A stretch of DNA of 8,733 nucleotides. Source: an uncultured delta proteobacterium. GTDB taxonomy: Bacteria; Myxococcota_A; Polyangia; Polyangiales; Polyangiaceae. The stretch spans positions 1-8,733 of the forward strand of contig CAITLX010000503.1 in assembly GCA_903893335.1 (NCBI GenBank), given 5' to 3'. Numbering within the stretch: position 1 is the stretch's first letter; each line of letters begins with the position of its first letter. The notes beneath the pieces were generated by a model that did no database searches, had not been told where the DNA came from, and worked only from the letters and a program-made list of their open reading frames with translations. This document shows, piece by piece, positions 1 through 7,665 of the stretch. A program made the translations under genes and the position numbers.

Positions 1-2
1 CC

Positions 3-1919
3 CTCCTCGTCTCCGTCGCTGCGCTGCTCGGTTTGCCGGTCGCGGGGTGTTCGAGCGGGAGCGAGACGCCGAGCTCGCTGGGGGGCGGTGGCAACGCCGG
101 CGGCGGCGGAGCGGGCGGCTCGGCCGGGACGGGCGGCACCGACGCGGGCGACGACGCAGCCGACGTGAGCCAGCCTCCCGACGCGAGCGAGGACACGACG
201 CCGGTGGACGCCGCCGACGGCGGCGGCGACGACGCCATCGTCGCGGACGCGCCGCCCGACGCGACGACCGTCAGCTGCGTCTTCTCGAGCGACTGCCCCG
301 GCGTCGACAGCTACTGCCAGGTGCGCGCCTGCGACGCGAACGTGTGCGGCTTCACCATCTCGGCGCTCGGCACCGAGCTGCCCGGGCAGGCGCCGGGCGA
401 CTGCAAGACGGCCGTGTGCGACGGCGCCGGGCGCACGGTCGTGCAAGCCGCGCCGTCCGACGTCCCCGACGACAACAACCCGTGCACCGTCGACGCGTGC
501 AGCGGCACGACGCCCACCCACACCCCCCGCGCGGTCGACACGCCGTGCGGCGTGGGGCTGAAGTGCAACGCCGCGGGCACGTGCGCGGGCTGCACCAGCG
601 CCACCGACTGCCCCGGGCAGATCGCCGACTGCTCGCGACCGACGTGCATCGGGGGCAGCGCGTGCGGCCTCATCTACACGGGCGCGGGCGCGCGCACCTC
701 CTCGCAGCTCGCAGGCGACTGCCACGCCAACGTGTGCGACGGCGCGGGCGCGGTCGCTTCGAGCATCGACGACGCCGACGTGCCGGTGGACGGCAACCCC
801 TGCACGCTCGACACCTGCAACGGCGGCGTGCCCGCCAACCCGCCGGTGGGCGCCGGCGCCGGGTGCGGCGCGGGGATGACCTGCGACGGCCAGGGCCACT
901 GCGGCTCGGGCGATGTGGCTCTTCTGCGCGTGGGCAGCGGCGCGGCGGTCGTGAGCGGATCGGCGGTCGACCTCTACGTCGAGCGCCGGCACGCCGACGG
1001 CGCGCTCGTCTCGACGCTCACGCTCCCGCAGACCTCGGGCCCCACCGGCTCGATGATCACCCTCACGGCGACCAAGACGACCGAGGGCATGCTGCACCGC
1101 AGCCTCAACGGCGCCTACCTCACGCTCGCGGGCTACGGCGCGGCGGTGGGCACGCCGAGCGTCGCGACCACCGCGTCGGCGACGATCCCGCGCGTCGTCG
1201 CGCGCATCGACGGCTTCGGCAACGTCGACACGACGACGACGCTCTCGGTCCCGTTCAGCGGCACCAACGTGCGCTCGGCGCTCACCGCCGACGGCAGCGG
1301 CTTCTGGGTCGCCGGCGACGGCACCGGCTTGGCGCTCACCTCCGCGGCCGTCGTGTGGGTCCCGTTCGGCTCGGGCTCGTCGTGGTCGGGCGTCGTCACG
1401 GCGCCCAACGTCGTGCGGGTCATGGGGTCGTTCGGCGCTCAGCTCTACGCGTCCTCGCTCGCCGGCACGCAGGCGGGCGTCTTCGCGATCGGCACCGGGC
1501 TGCCCACGGCGGCCGGCCAGACGGCGACCGAGCTGCCCGGCATGTTCGTCGGGAGCGTCGGCGTCCCCTCGCCATATGGCTTCGTGCTGTTCGACCGCTC
1601 GGCGGCCGTCGCGGGCGTCGACACGCTCTACCTCGCCGACGACCGCAGCGTCGCCAACGGCGGCGGGCTGCAGAAGTGGAGCTACGACGGCGGCTCGTGG
1701 ACGCTCGTCACGACGTACAACCTCGGCCTCGCCACGGGCCTGCGCGGGCTCACCGGGCAGGTCGTCGGCGGCAACGTCGTGCTGTTCGCCACGACGGCCG
1801 ACGCGCTCCCCTCGCTCGTCAAGCTGACCGACGACGGCTCGGCCACGCCGATCTTCTCGGCGCTCGCCACCGCGTCTGCGGGCACCGTCTTCCGCGGCGT
1901 CGCGTTCTGGCCGAACTGA
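3..1919 (+). CDS. Cys-rich surface lipoprotein, propeller-like C-terminus (5' partial)
   Basis: The reading frame is open from the first bases, and the hydrophobic run LLVSVAALLGLPVAGC is the end of a type II signal peptide. The lipobox VAGC places the lipidated Cys at nt 48-50, so the true start lies before the window; the TTG at 33 falls inside the signal peptide and is not the start. With that Cys as residue 1, the mature protein has 623 residues. A Gly-rich then Asp/Ala/Pro-rich linker spans about 2-75. Two tandem 12-Cys modules follow at 77-179 and 182-285. A Cys-free, beta-rich domain fills about 290-623, with motifs such as LNGAYLTLAGYGA, RVVARIDGFGNVDTT, GLRGLTG and FRGVAFWPN. That domain resembles a family of bacterial secreted proteins I know only as uncharacterised, and its length suits a beta-propeller (inference). 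Its likely location is the outer membrane or cell surface. Function is unknown; binding or adhesion is a guess. It is convergent with guaB. Confidence 0.85.
   Translation, partial: LLVSVAALLGLPVAGCSSGSETPSSLGGGGNAGGGGAGGSAGTGGTDAGDDAADVSQPPDASEDTTPVDAADGGGDDAIVADAPPDATTVSCVFSSDCPGVDSYCQVRACDANVCGFTISALGTELPGQAPGDCKTAVCDGAGRTVVQAAPSDVPDDNNPCTVDACSGTTPTHTPRAVDTPCGVGLKCNAAGTCAGCTSATDCPGQIADCSRPTCIGGSACGLIYTGAGARTSSQLAGDCHANVCDGAGAVASSIDDADVPVDGNPCTLDTCNGGVPANPPVGAGAGCGAGMTCDGQGHCGSGDVALLRVGSGAAVVSGSAVDLYVERRHADGALVSTLTLPQTSGPTGSMITLTATKTTEGMLHRSLNGAYLTLAGYGAAVGTPSVATTASATIPRVVARIDGFGNVDTTTTLSVPFSGTNVRSALTADGSGFWVAGDGTGLALTSAAVVWVPFGSGSSWSGVVTAPNVVRVMGSFGAQLYASSLAGTQAGVFAIGTGLPTAAGQTATELPGMFVGSVGVPSPYGFVLFDRSAAVAGVDTLYLADDRSVANGGGLQKWSYDGGSWTLVTTYNLGLATGLRGLTGQVVGGNVVLFATTADALPSLVKLTDDGSATPIFSALATASAGTVFRGVAFWPN
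276..584 (+). repeat. 12-cysteine module, copy 1
   Basis: This codes for mature residues 77-179 of the lipoprotein. Twelve cysteines have successive spacings of 6, 7, 5, 5, 19, 5, 22, 5, 16, 6 and 6 residues. It includes the sub-motifs GDCKTAVCDGAG and NPCTVDACSG. Copy 2 starts 315 nt downstream. The even cysteine count and fixed spacing suggest a disulfide-stabilised extracellular fold. Similar modules occur in myxobacterial surface proteins (family knowledge); I do not know a function for them. Confidence 0.75.
591..902 (+). repeat. 12-cysteine module, copy 2
   Basis: This codes for mature residues 182-285. Twelve cysteines are spaced 6, 7, 5, 6, 19, 5, 22, 5, 16, 6 and 6 residues apart, the same as copy 1 except for one inserted residue in the fourth gap. 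Sub-motifs GDCHANVCDGAG and NPCTLDTCNG match copy 1. An exact 14-nt match, gtgtgcgacggcgc, occurs at 414-427 and 732-745. The 318-nt offset equals the protein repeat offset of 106 residues at that point, which supports a tandem duplication. Confidence 0.75.
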
Positions 1920-1921
1920 TC

Positions 1922-1964
1922 CGCGTCGCTCGACGCGTGGCGACGCGAGCCGCGCCGACGGCGC
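1922..1964. terminator. Candidate bidirectional terminator between convergent genes
   Basis: The 51-nt gap between the lipoprotein stop and the guaB stop holds a perfect 8-bp inverted repeat. CGCGTCGC lies at 1922-1929 and GCGACGCG at 1940-1947, with a 10-nt loop. A second 5-bp stem follows: GCGCC at 1952-1956 and GGCGC at 1960-1964, with loop GAC. Position between two gene ends fits termination in both directions. There is no T-run on either strand, so it is not a canonical intrinsic terminator, and chance inverted repeats are common at this GC content. Confidence 0.4.
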
Positions 1965-1970
1965 CGCGCG

Positions 1971-3425
<1,455 letters not shown>

Positions 3426-3447
3426 GGCGACTTGTAGCAGCGGGCCG

Positions 3448-3465
3448 CGCCTCGCGGAAGAGGCG
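3448..3465 (-). other. Small hairpin between queE and guaB
   Basis: The 51-nt spacer contains a perfect 6-bp stem on the transcribed strand, CGCCTC then loop TTCCGC then GAGGCG. It ends about 22 nt before the guaB ATG and starts about 11 nt after the queE stop. It could act as a weak attenuator, an mRNA processing or stability element, or nothing at all. No T-run follows. Confidence 0.3.
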
Positions 3466-3476
3466 GGTAGGGGCGC

Positions 3477-4130
3477 TCAGACGCCGGCGCTCTCCGCCCC
3501 CCAGATGACCTTGTGCAGCTGCACCTGCACGCGCACCGGCAGGGCGTCCTCGAGCACCCACTCGACCAGCGAGCGCGGCGCGAGGCGCCCCCACACCGTC
3601 GACGCGAGCAGCGCGCCGGCGCGCGCGTCGAGCGAGCGCGCGCGGATCTCGCCGCGCATCCACTCGTAGTCGGCGCGGTCGGCGAGCACGAACTTGAGCT
3701 CGTCGCGCGCCGTCAGGTGCTCGAGGTTCGCCCAGCGGTTGCGGTGCGACTCGCCCGAGCCCGGCGCCTTCAGGTCCATGATCTTGTGCACGCGCGGGTC
3801 GACGCCCGCGACGCTCGCCTCGCCGCTCGTCTCGAGCAGCACCGTGCGCCCCGCGTCGCAAAGCTCCGCGAGCAGCGGCAGGGCGCCGGGCTGCAGCAGC
3901 GGCTCGCCCCCGGTGAGCTCGACCAGCCGGGTGCCGAGCGCGAGCGCCCGGTCGAGCACGTCGCGCCGGGCCATACGCGACCCGCCGTAGAAGGCGGCCG
4001 CCGTGTCGCACCAGGAGCAGCGCAGGTTGCAGCCCGTCAGGCGCACGAACCCGCACGGCAGCCCGGCGAACGTCGATTCGCCCTGGATGCTCGCGTAGAT
4101 CTCGTGGACGACGAGGGTGTCTTCTCTCAC
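3477..4130 (-). CDS. queE: 7-carboxy-7-deazaguanine synthase (radical SAM)
   Basis: QueE rearranges 6-carboxytetrahydropterin to 7-carboxy-7-deazaguanine, a step towards preQ0 and queuosine in tRNA, using SAM, an iron-sulfur cluster and Mg2+. The protein has 217 residues, within the compact QueE size range. The N-terminus EIYASIQGEST is diagnostic. The cluster motif is C34-x3-C38-x2-C41 followed by Asp-Thr, and the SAM-binding GGEP lies at 74-77. Family signatures DLKAPGSGESHRNRW, DELKFVLADRADYEW and the C-terminal QLHKVIWG are all present. The start is the GTG at 4130: it is the only candidate preceding the conserved N-terminus without adding unconserved sequence, although I see no Shine-Dalgarno match. 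No queC, queD or queF is in the window. It is first in a probable queE-guaB unit and is divergent from the ATPase gene. Both pathways meet at GTP: GuaB feeds its synthesis, and the preQ0 pathway starts from it. Confidence 0.95.
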   Translation of the reverse strand: MREDTLVVHEIYASIQGESTFAGLPCGFVRLTGCNLRCSWCDTAAAFYGGSRMARRDVLDRALALGTRLVELTGGEPLLQPGALPLLAELCDAGRTVLLETSGEASVAGVDPRVHKIMDLKAPGSGESHRNRWANLEHLTARDELKFVLADRADYEWMRGEIRARSLDARAGALLASTVWGRLAPRSLVEWVLEDALPVRVQVQLHKVIWGAESAGV

Positions 4131-4237
4131 TGCGGCGCGGGTGTGGCGCGGCGACGGGCGTGCGGCAAGCGTCGGCGGCCGCGGCGTCGGGGGCTTCCCG
4201 CTCGTCGGCCGTCCGGCGTACCATCCGCGGCAGCATC
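4131..4237. promoter_or_regulatory. Divergent intergenic region
   Basis: These 107 nt separate the divergent starts of queE (-) and the cyclic-nucleotide/ATPase gene (+), so promoters for both should lie here or in the flanking gene ends. It holds a 7-nt direct repeat ggcgcgg at 4134-4140 and 4145-4151, and a GC-only palindrome around 4178. I find no convincing -35/-10 pair, CRP-like operator or enhancer-dependent (-24/-12) promoter. Confidence 0.4.
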
Positions 4238-6196
4238 ATGCAGGACGTCGTCGAGCTGCTGGGACGCAACCCCTTCTTCGCCGTGCTCGCGCCGGCGCAC
4301 CACGCGCAAATCGCTCCGCATTTCAAGCGGATGGAGGTCGCCGCGGGCACCGACGTCGTGCGCCAGGGGGAGGCGGGCGACTCGCTCTACCTCGTCGCGT
4401 CGGGCGTCATCGGCATCTTCGTCCGCGACCCGCGCCTGGGCATCGTGCAGCACCTGTCTCAGATCGAGGCGCCCGACGCCTTCGGAGAGATGGCGCTCGT
4501 CGATGGCTCGCCGCGCAGCGCCACCTGCACCGCGCTCGAGCCGTCGGTCGTCTACCGCCTCGGGCGCGACGTCTTCCTCGCGGTCGCCAACCAGGTGCCC
4601 GCCGTCGCGCTCGCGATCGCCAAGCGCCTCTCCGAGCGCCTCGACCAGATGAACGCCGAGCGCGAGGTCGCCTGGGTGAGCCTCGCGGGCAGGCCCTTCG
4701 ACGCCAGGCTGTGGGCGGTGGCGCCCGAGCCGCTGCTGCGATCGGGCCGCATGATCCCGCTCGAGATGAACGGCCGCACGCTCACCATCGGCATGGTCGA
4801 TCCGCAGGACGTCGCGTCGCTCGATCAGCTCAAGCGCGTGCTGCCGGGCTTCCGCTTCAAGATCGCGGCCGTGTCGGCCGACGACTGGCAGCGCCACGTC
4901 GACGCGGGCAGCGGTCGGCGAAGCATCGCACCCCCGTCGCGCGCCGAGCGCGTCGCGGTCAGCTTCCTCGAGGAGGACGAGACGCGCCGGCAGTCGGGCG
5001 CGGCGGGCGGCATCGGCGGCCAGGTCGTCGCGGCCGTCGACGAGATCGTCGGCTCGGGCCTCGCGCTCGGCGCGTCCGACATCCACGTCGAGCAGGACCG
5101 CCGCGGCGTGCTCGTGCGCTACCGCGTCGACGGCGCGCTGCAGCAGCGCGCGGCCGGCTTCTTCCCCGTCGAGATGGGCAAGGGCATCGTCAGCCGGCTC
5201 AAGCTGCTCGCGCGCCTCGACATCACCGAGACGCGCAAGCCCCAGGACGGCCGCATCTCGGCGCGCGTCGGCCAGCGCATGGTCGATCTGCGCCTGTCGA
5301 CGATGCCCGCCAAGCTCGGCGAGAAGTGCGTCATGCGCGTGCTCGACGCCGAGGCGAGCGTCACCGATCTCAAGGCGCTGTTCCACGTCGAGAAGGTGCG
5401 TCAGCTCTTCTCGCAGATGATCTTCCGCCCGCAGGGCCTCGTCATGATCACGGGCCCGACGGGCTCGGGCAAGACGACGACGCTCTACAGCGCGCTGCAC
5501 GCGCGCCGCCGCCCCGAGCTCAACATCGTCACGGTCGAGGACCCGATCGAGTACCACCTCGACGGCATCACGCAGATCCAGGTCGCCGGCGATCAGGGCG
5601 CGACCTTCGCGACGATCCTGCGCTCGCTTCTGCGCCAGGACCCCGACGTCATCATGGTCGGCGAGATGCGCGATCACGAGGCCGCGCGCGTCGCGGTCGA
5701 GGCCTCGATGACGGGCCACCTCGTGCTCACCTCGGTGCACACCAACGGCGCGCTCGACGCGGTGATGCGCCTGTCGGACCTCGGCGTCGAGCGCTACGCC
5801 ATCGCCAACGGCCTGGTCGGCGTGCTGCACCAGCGGCTCGTCAAGCGCATCTGCCAGGGCTGCTCGGAGCCGTTCGAGTACCCCGAGCCGATCCTCGAGA
5901 TGCTCTACAAGGTCGGCGCGCTGCTGCCGAACGAGAAGCCGGTGCTCAAGCGCGGCAAGGGCTGCGCCACCTGCCAGGGCACGGGCTTCAAGGGGCGCGT
6001 CGCCATCTACGAGATGCTCGTCGCCGACGACGCCGTGCGCGACGCGATCACGTCGGGGGCCGACCTCGCCGCGCTGCGCAAGGTCGCCTCGAAGGGGGCC
6101 ATGCTCGAGCTGTCGCGCTACGCCGGCATCGCCGTCGGCACCGGGCTCACCGTGCCGGGCGAGATCCTGCACCTCTTGCAGCGGGTCGGCGGGTGA
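4238..6196 (+). CDS. GspE/PilB-type ATPase fused to N-terminal cNMP-binding domain
   Basis: This is a 652-residue cytoplasmic ATPase of the type II secretion/type IV pilus assembly family, in which hexamers power pseudopilus or pilus extension. A CRP-like cyclic-nucleotide-binding domain occupies about residues 5-135, with phosphate-cassette motif FGEMALVDGSPRSAT (82-96) including Glu84 and Arg93, and no helix-turn-helix after it. A T2SSE_N-like domain follows at about 145-222 (GMVDPQDVASLDQLKR). The motor then shows ASDIHVE (279-285), RYRVDGAL (294-301), Walker A GPTGSGKT (406-413), Asp box EDPIEY (434-439), Walker B DPDVIMVGEMRD (468-479, Glu476) and His box TGHLVLTSVHTN (492-503). A four-cysteine zinc site is formed by C539, C542, C576 and C579. 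All catalytic motifs are intact. I chose the ATG at 4238 because the domain begins right after it; an upstream in-frame GTG at 4160 would add 26 unconserved residues. The stop overlaps the next start. No other gsp/pil genes are in the window, so the machine it serves is unknown. Confidence 0.93.
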   Translation: MQDVVELLGRNPFFAVLAPAHHAQIAPHFKRMEVAAGTDVVRQGEAGDSLYLVASGVIGIFVRDPRLGIVQHLSQIEAPDAFGEMALVDGSPRSATCTALEPSVVYRLGRDVFLAVANQVPAVALAIAKRLSERLDQMNAEREVAWVSLAGRPFDARLWAVAPEPLLRSGRMIPLEMNGRTLTIGMVDPQDVASLDQLKRVLPGFRFKIAAVSADDWQRHVDAGSGRRSIAPPSRAERVAVSFLEEDETRRQSGAAGGIGGQVVAAVDEIVGSGLALGASDIHVEQDRRGVLVRYRVDGALQQRAAGFFPVEMGKGIVSRLKLLARLDITETRKPQDGRISARVGQRMVDLRLSTMPAKLGEKCVMRVLDAEASVTDLKALFHVEKVRQLFSQMIFRPQGLVMITGPTGSGKTTTLYSALHARRRPELNIVTVEDPIEYHLDGITQIQVAGDQGATFATILRSLLRQDPDVIMVGEMRDHEAARVAVEASMTGHLVLTSVHTNGALDAVMRLSDLGVERYAIANGLVGVLHQRLVKRICQGCSEPFEYPEPILEMLYKVGALLPNEKPVLKRGKGCATCQGTGFKGRVAIYEMLVADDAVRDAITSGADLAALRKVASKGAMLELSRYAGIAVGTGLTVPGEILHLLQRVGG

Positions 6197-7641
6197 GTCG
6201 CGACGTCGGTCTGCCGGGGCAGATCGCGCGCGACGTCGAGCTCGAGTTCGTCGGCGCCCCGAGCAGCGCCGGCGGCAACTTCGTCACCGCCGGGCAGGTG
6301 CGCGGCGTCATCCTCGGCCACCTCGGCCTCGGCGAGATCGACGCCGCGGCCGCGCTGCTCGCCACGAGCGCGCCCGAGGTCGGCGACGCGCTGCTCGATG
6401 AGGACGCGGCGGCCGCGAGCGGCGCGGTGCGCGTCGCGATGGCCGAGATGTTCTTTCGCGCGCGCGATTTCGCGCGCGCCGGGCGCGCCGCCGTCCTCGT
6501 CGGCGACCCCGCGCGCGCCGCTTCGTTCTTCGAGCGGAGCTACCAGCATGGCCGCGCCGCGCAGCTGTACGAGCAAGCCGGGCAGCTCGACCGCGCTGCG
6601 GCGATGCACGAGCGCGAGCAGGCGTTCGACCGCGCAGCCCAGCTCTACGAGCAGCTCGGCCAGCTCGACCTCGCCGCCGAGGCCCACGAGAAGGGGGGGC
6701 GCGGCTTCGAGGCCGGCAGGCTCTGGGCGAAGCTGCGCCGCTTCGATCGCGCCGTCGACGCGCTGCAGAAGGTCCCGCAGCGCGACCCGCGCTGGGCGTC
6801 GAGCGTGCTGCTGCTCGGGCGCATCTTCGAGCACGCGGGCCACCGCGACGTCGCCGTCGCGCGCTACCTCGAGGTCGCGAAGGCCGGGCCGCCGACGCGC
6901 GACAACGTCGGCGTCTTCGAGCGGCTGGGTGAGCTCTACGCGCAGGCGGGCGAGGTGAAGGCGGCGCGCAAGCTGCTGCGCGCGGTGCTCGCGATCGATC
7001 CCACGCGCGAGCGCGCCGCGCAGGGGCTCGCGAGCCTGCCGCCCGAGCCTCCGGGCGCGGCGCACGCCTCGATGCCCCCGAAGCCCGGGGCGCCCCTCGC
7101 CGTCGCGCCGCTCGTGCTGCCGCCGCTGACGGCGATGCGCGCGCCAGCGGGCGCTGCGCCAGCGGTGGCCGGCGGCCGGGGCATGACGAGCCTCACGGCC
7201 GTCCACGAGGACGTCGATACGCTGCGCCAGCTCCCGCTGTTCGCGGACCTCTCGCTCGACGAACTGCGCACGCTGCACGCGCTGGGGCATCGCCGCGCGT
7301 ACGCCGCGGGCGCGCTGCTCATCGAGCAGGGGCAGGCCGCCGAGCACGTCATCGTCCTCCTCGCGGGGTCGGTGCAGGTCAGCGCGCGCGGCGCGGGCCC
7401 CGAGGTGGCTCTCGCCGAGCTGGGCTACGGCGCGGCGCTCGGGGAGATGGCGCTCGTCGACGAGGGCCCGGCCAGCGCGCGCGTGCGCGCGCGCACCGAC
7501 GTCACCGCCTTCGTGTGGCCGATCGACGGGCTGCGGCGCCACCTCGCGAGCGACGAGCGCACCGCGCTGCGCGTGCTCAAGGTCATCAGCCGCACGATCT
7601 CGGTGCGCCTGCGCGAGGCCAACCGCCGCCTCACGGGCTGA
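6193..7641 (+). CDS. TPR-like repeat protein with C-terminal cNMP-binding-type domain
   Basis: This is a 482-residue protein with no signal peptide or membrane segment, so probably cytoplasmic. The GTG at 6193 overlaps the ATPase stop in GTGA, which implies translational coupling. A short N-terminal region is followed by an alpha-helical solenoid at about 80-280, rich in TPR-like units such as RAAQLYEQAGQLDRAAAMHE (121-140). A Pro/Ala linker spans about 282-335. A CRP-like beta-barrel fills about 342-478, starting LRQLPLFADLSLDEL and containing GEMALVD at 417-423, with no helix-turn-helix. Where the ATPase has PRSA, this protein has PASA (426-429), so the usual phosphate-binding Arg is Ala427 and classical cAMP binding is doubtful. 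TPR solenoids commonly scaffold protein contacts, so a partner or regulator role for the ATPase is plausible (inference). I do not recognise a named family. Confidence 0.87.
   Translation: MSRDVGLPGQIARDVELEFVGAPSSAGGNFVTAGQVRGVILGHLGLGEIDAAAALLATSAPEVGDALLDEDAAAASGAVRVAMAEMFFRARDFARAGRAAVLVGDPARAASFFERSYQHGRAAQLYEQAGQLDRAAAMHEREQAFDRAAQLYEQLGQLDLAAEAHEKGGRGFEAGRLWAKLRRFDRAVDALQKVPQRDPRWASSVLLLGRIFEHAGHRDVAVARYLEVAKAGPPTRDNVGVFERLGELYAQAGEVKAARKLLRAVLAIDPTRERAAQGLASLPPEPPGAAHASMPPKPGAPLAVAPLVLPPLTAMRAPAGAAPAVAGGRGMTSLTAVHEDVDTLRQLPLFADLSLDELRTLHALGHRRAYAAGALLIEQGQAAEHVIVLLAGSVQVSARGAGPEVALAELGYGAALGEMALVDEGPASARVRARTDVTAFVWPIDGLRRHLASDERTALRVLKVISRTISVRLREANRRLTG
6458..6479. other. Strong CG-only hairpin inside the TPR gene
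   Basis: A perfect 9-bp stem, GCGCGCGCG at 6458-6466 and CGCGCGCGC at 6471-6479, surrounds the loop ATTT. It lies in codons for the repeated RAR-DF-ARA stretch. It may simply be a by-product of Arg/Ala codon bias. Confidence 0.5.
6553..6690 (+). repeat. Internal helical repeat of the TPR-like protein
   Basis: Two units, residues 121-140 (6553-6612) and 147-166 (6631-6690), share 16 of 20 residues: RAAQLYEQ-x-GQLD-x-AA-xx-HE. They are offset by 26 residues (78 nt). More diverged units flank them on both sides, for example around DPARAASFFERSYQHG and LRRFDRAVDALQK. This supports a solenoid of repeated helix pairs. Confidence 0.65.
7475..7496. other. 22-nt alternating purine-pyrimidine tract
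   Basis: Every step alternates purine and pyrimidine, and almost all are GC, in the codons for the changed phosphate-cassette segment SARVRART of the TPR protein. Such tracts can adopt Z-DNA under negative supercoiling (established knowledge). Whether this one does is unknown, and Arg/Ala codon bias explains its presence. Confidence 0.45.
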
Positions 7642-7665
7642 CGGCCGACCGGCGCGCTCCGCGCT
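7642..7665. terminator. Short convergent gap with weak hairpin
   Basis: Only 24 nt separate the stops of the TPR gene (+) and the dehydrogenase gene (-). They include a 5-bp stem, GCGCG at 7652-7656 and CGCGC at 7660-7664, with loop CTC. It has no T-run. The position suits a shared terminator but the stem is weak. Confidence 0.2.

Noticed and set aside
33..35. TTG as the start of the lipoprotein
   Set aside because: Hydrophobic signal-peptide residues precede it in frame, so the start lies before the window.
4195..4224. Possible sigma-70 promoter TTCCCG - 18 nt - TACCAT before the ATPase gene
   Set aside because: The -35 is a poor match and TACCAT is only partial. Such matches arise by chance, so it is not claimed as a promoter.
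4238..4640. Reading the cNMP domain as a CRP/FNR transcription factor
   Set aside because: No helix-turn-helix follows the barrel; the chain continues directly into the T2SSE_N and ATPase domains without a stop.
4127..6172. Minus-strand open frame of 681 codons opposite the ATPase gene
   Set aside because: It is an antisense shadow of an intact GspE/PilB motor and has no recognisable domain.
4117..6192. Upstream in-frame extension of the TPR protein reading through the ATPase gene
   Set aside because: The extension is Arg/Pro-rich nonsense in a shifted frame of the ATPase gene. The conserved protein begins at the GTG at 6193, coupled to the ATPase stop.
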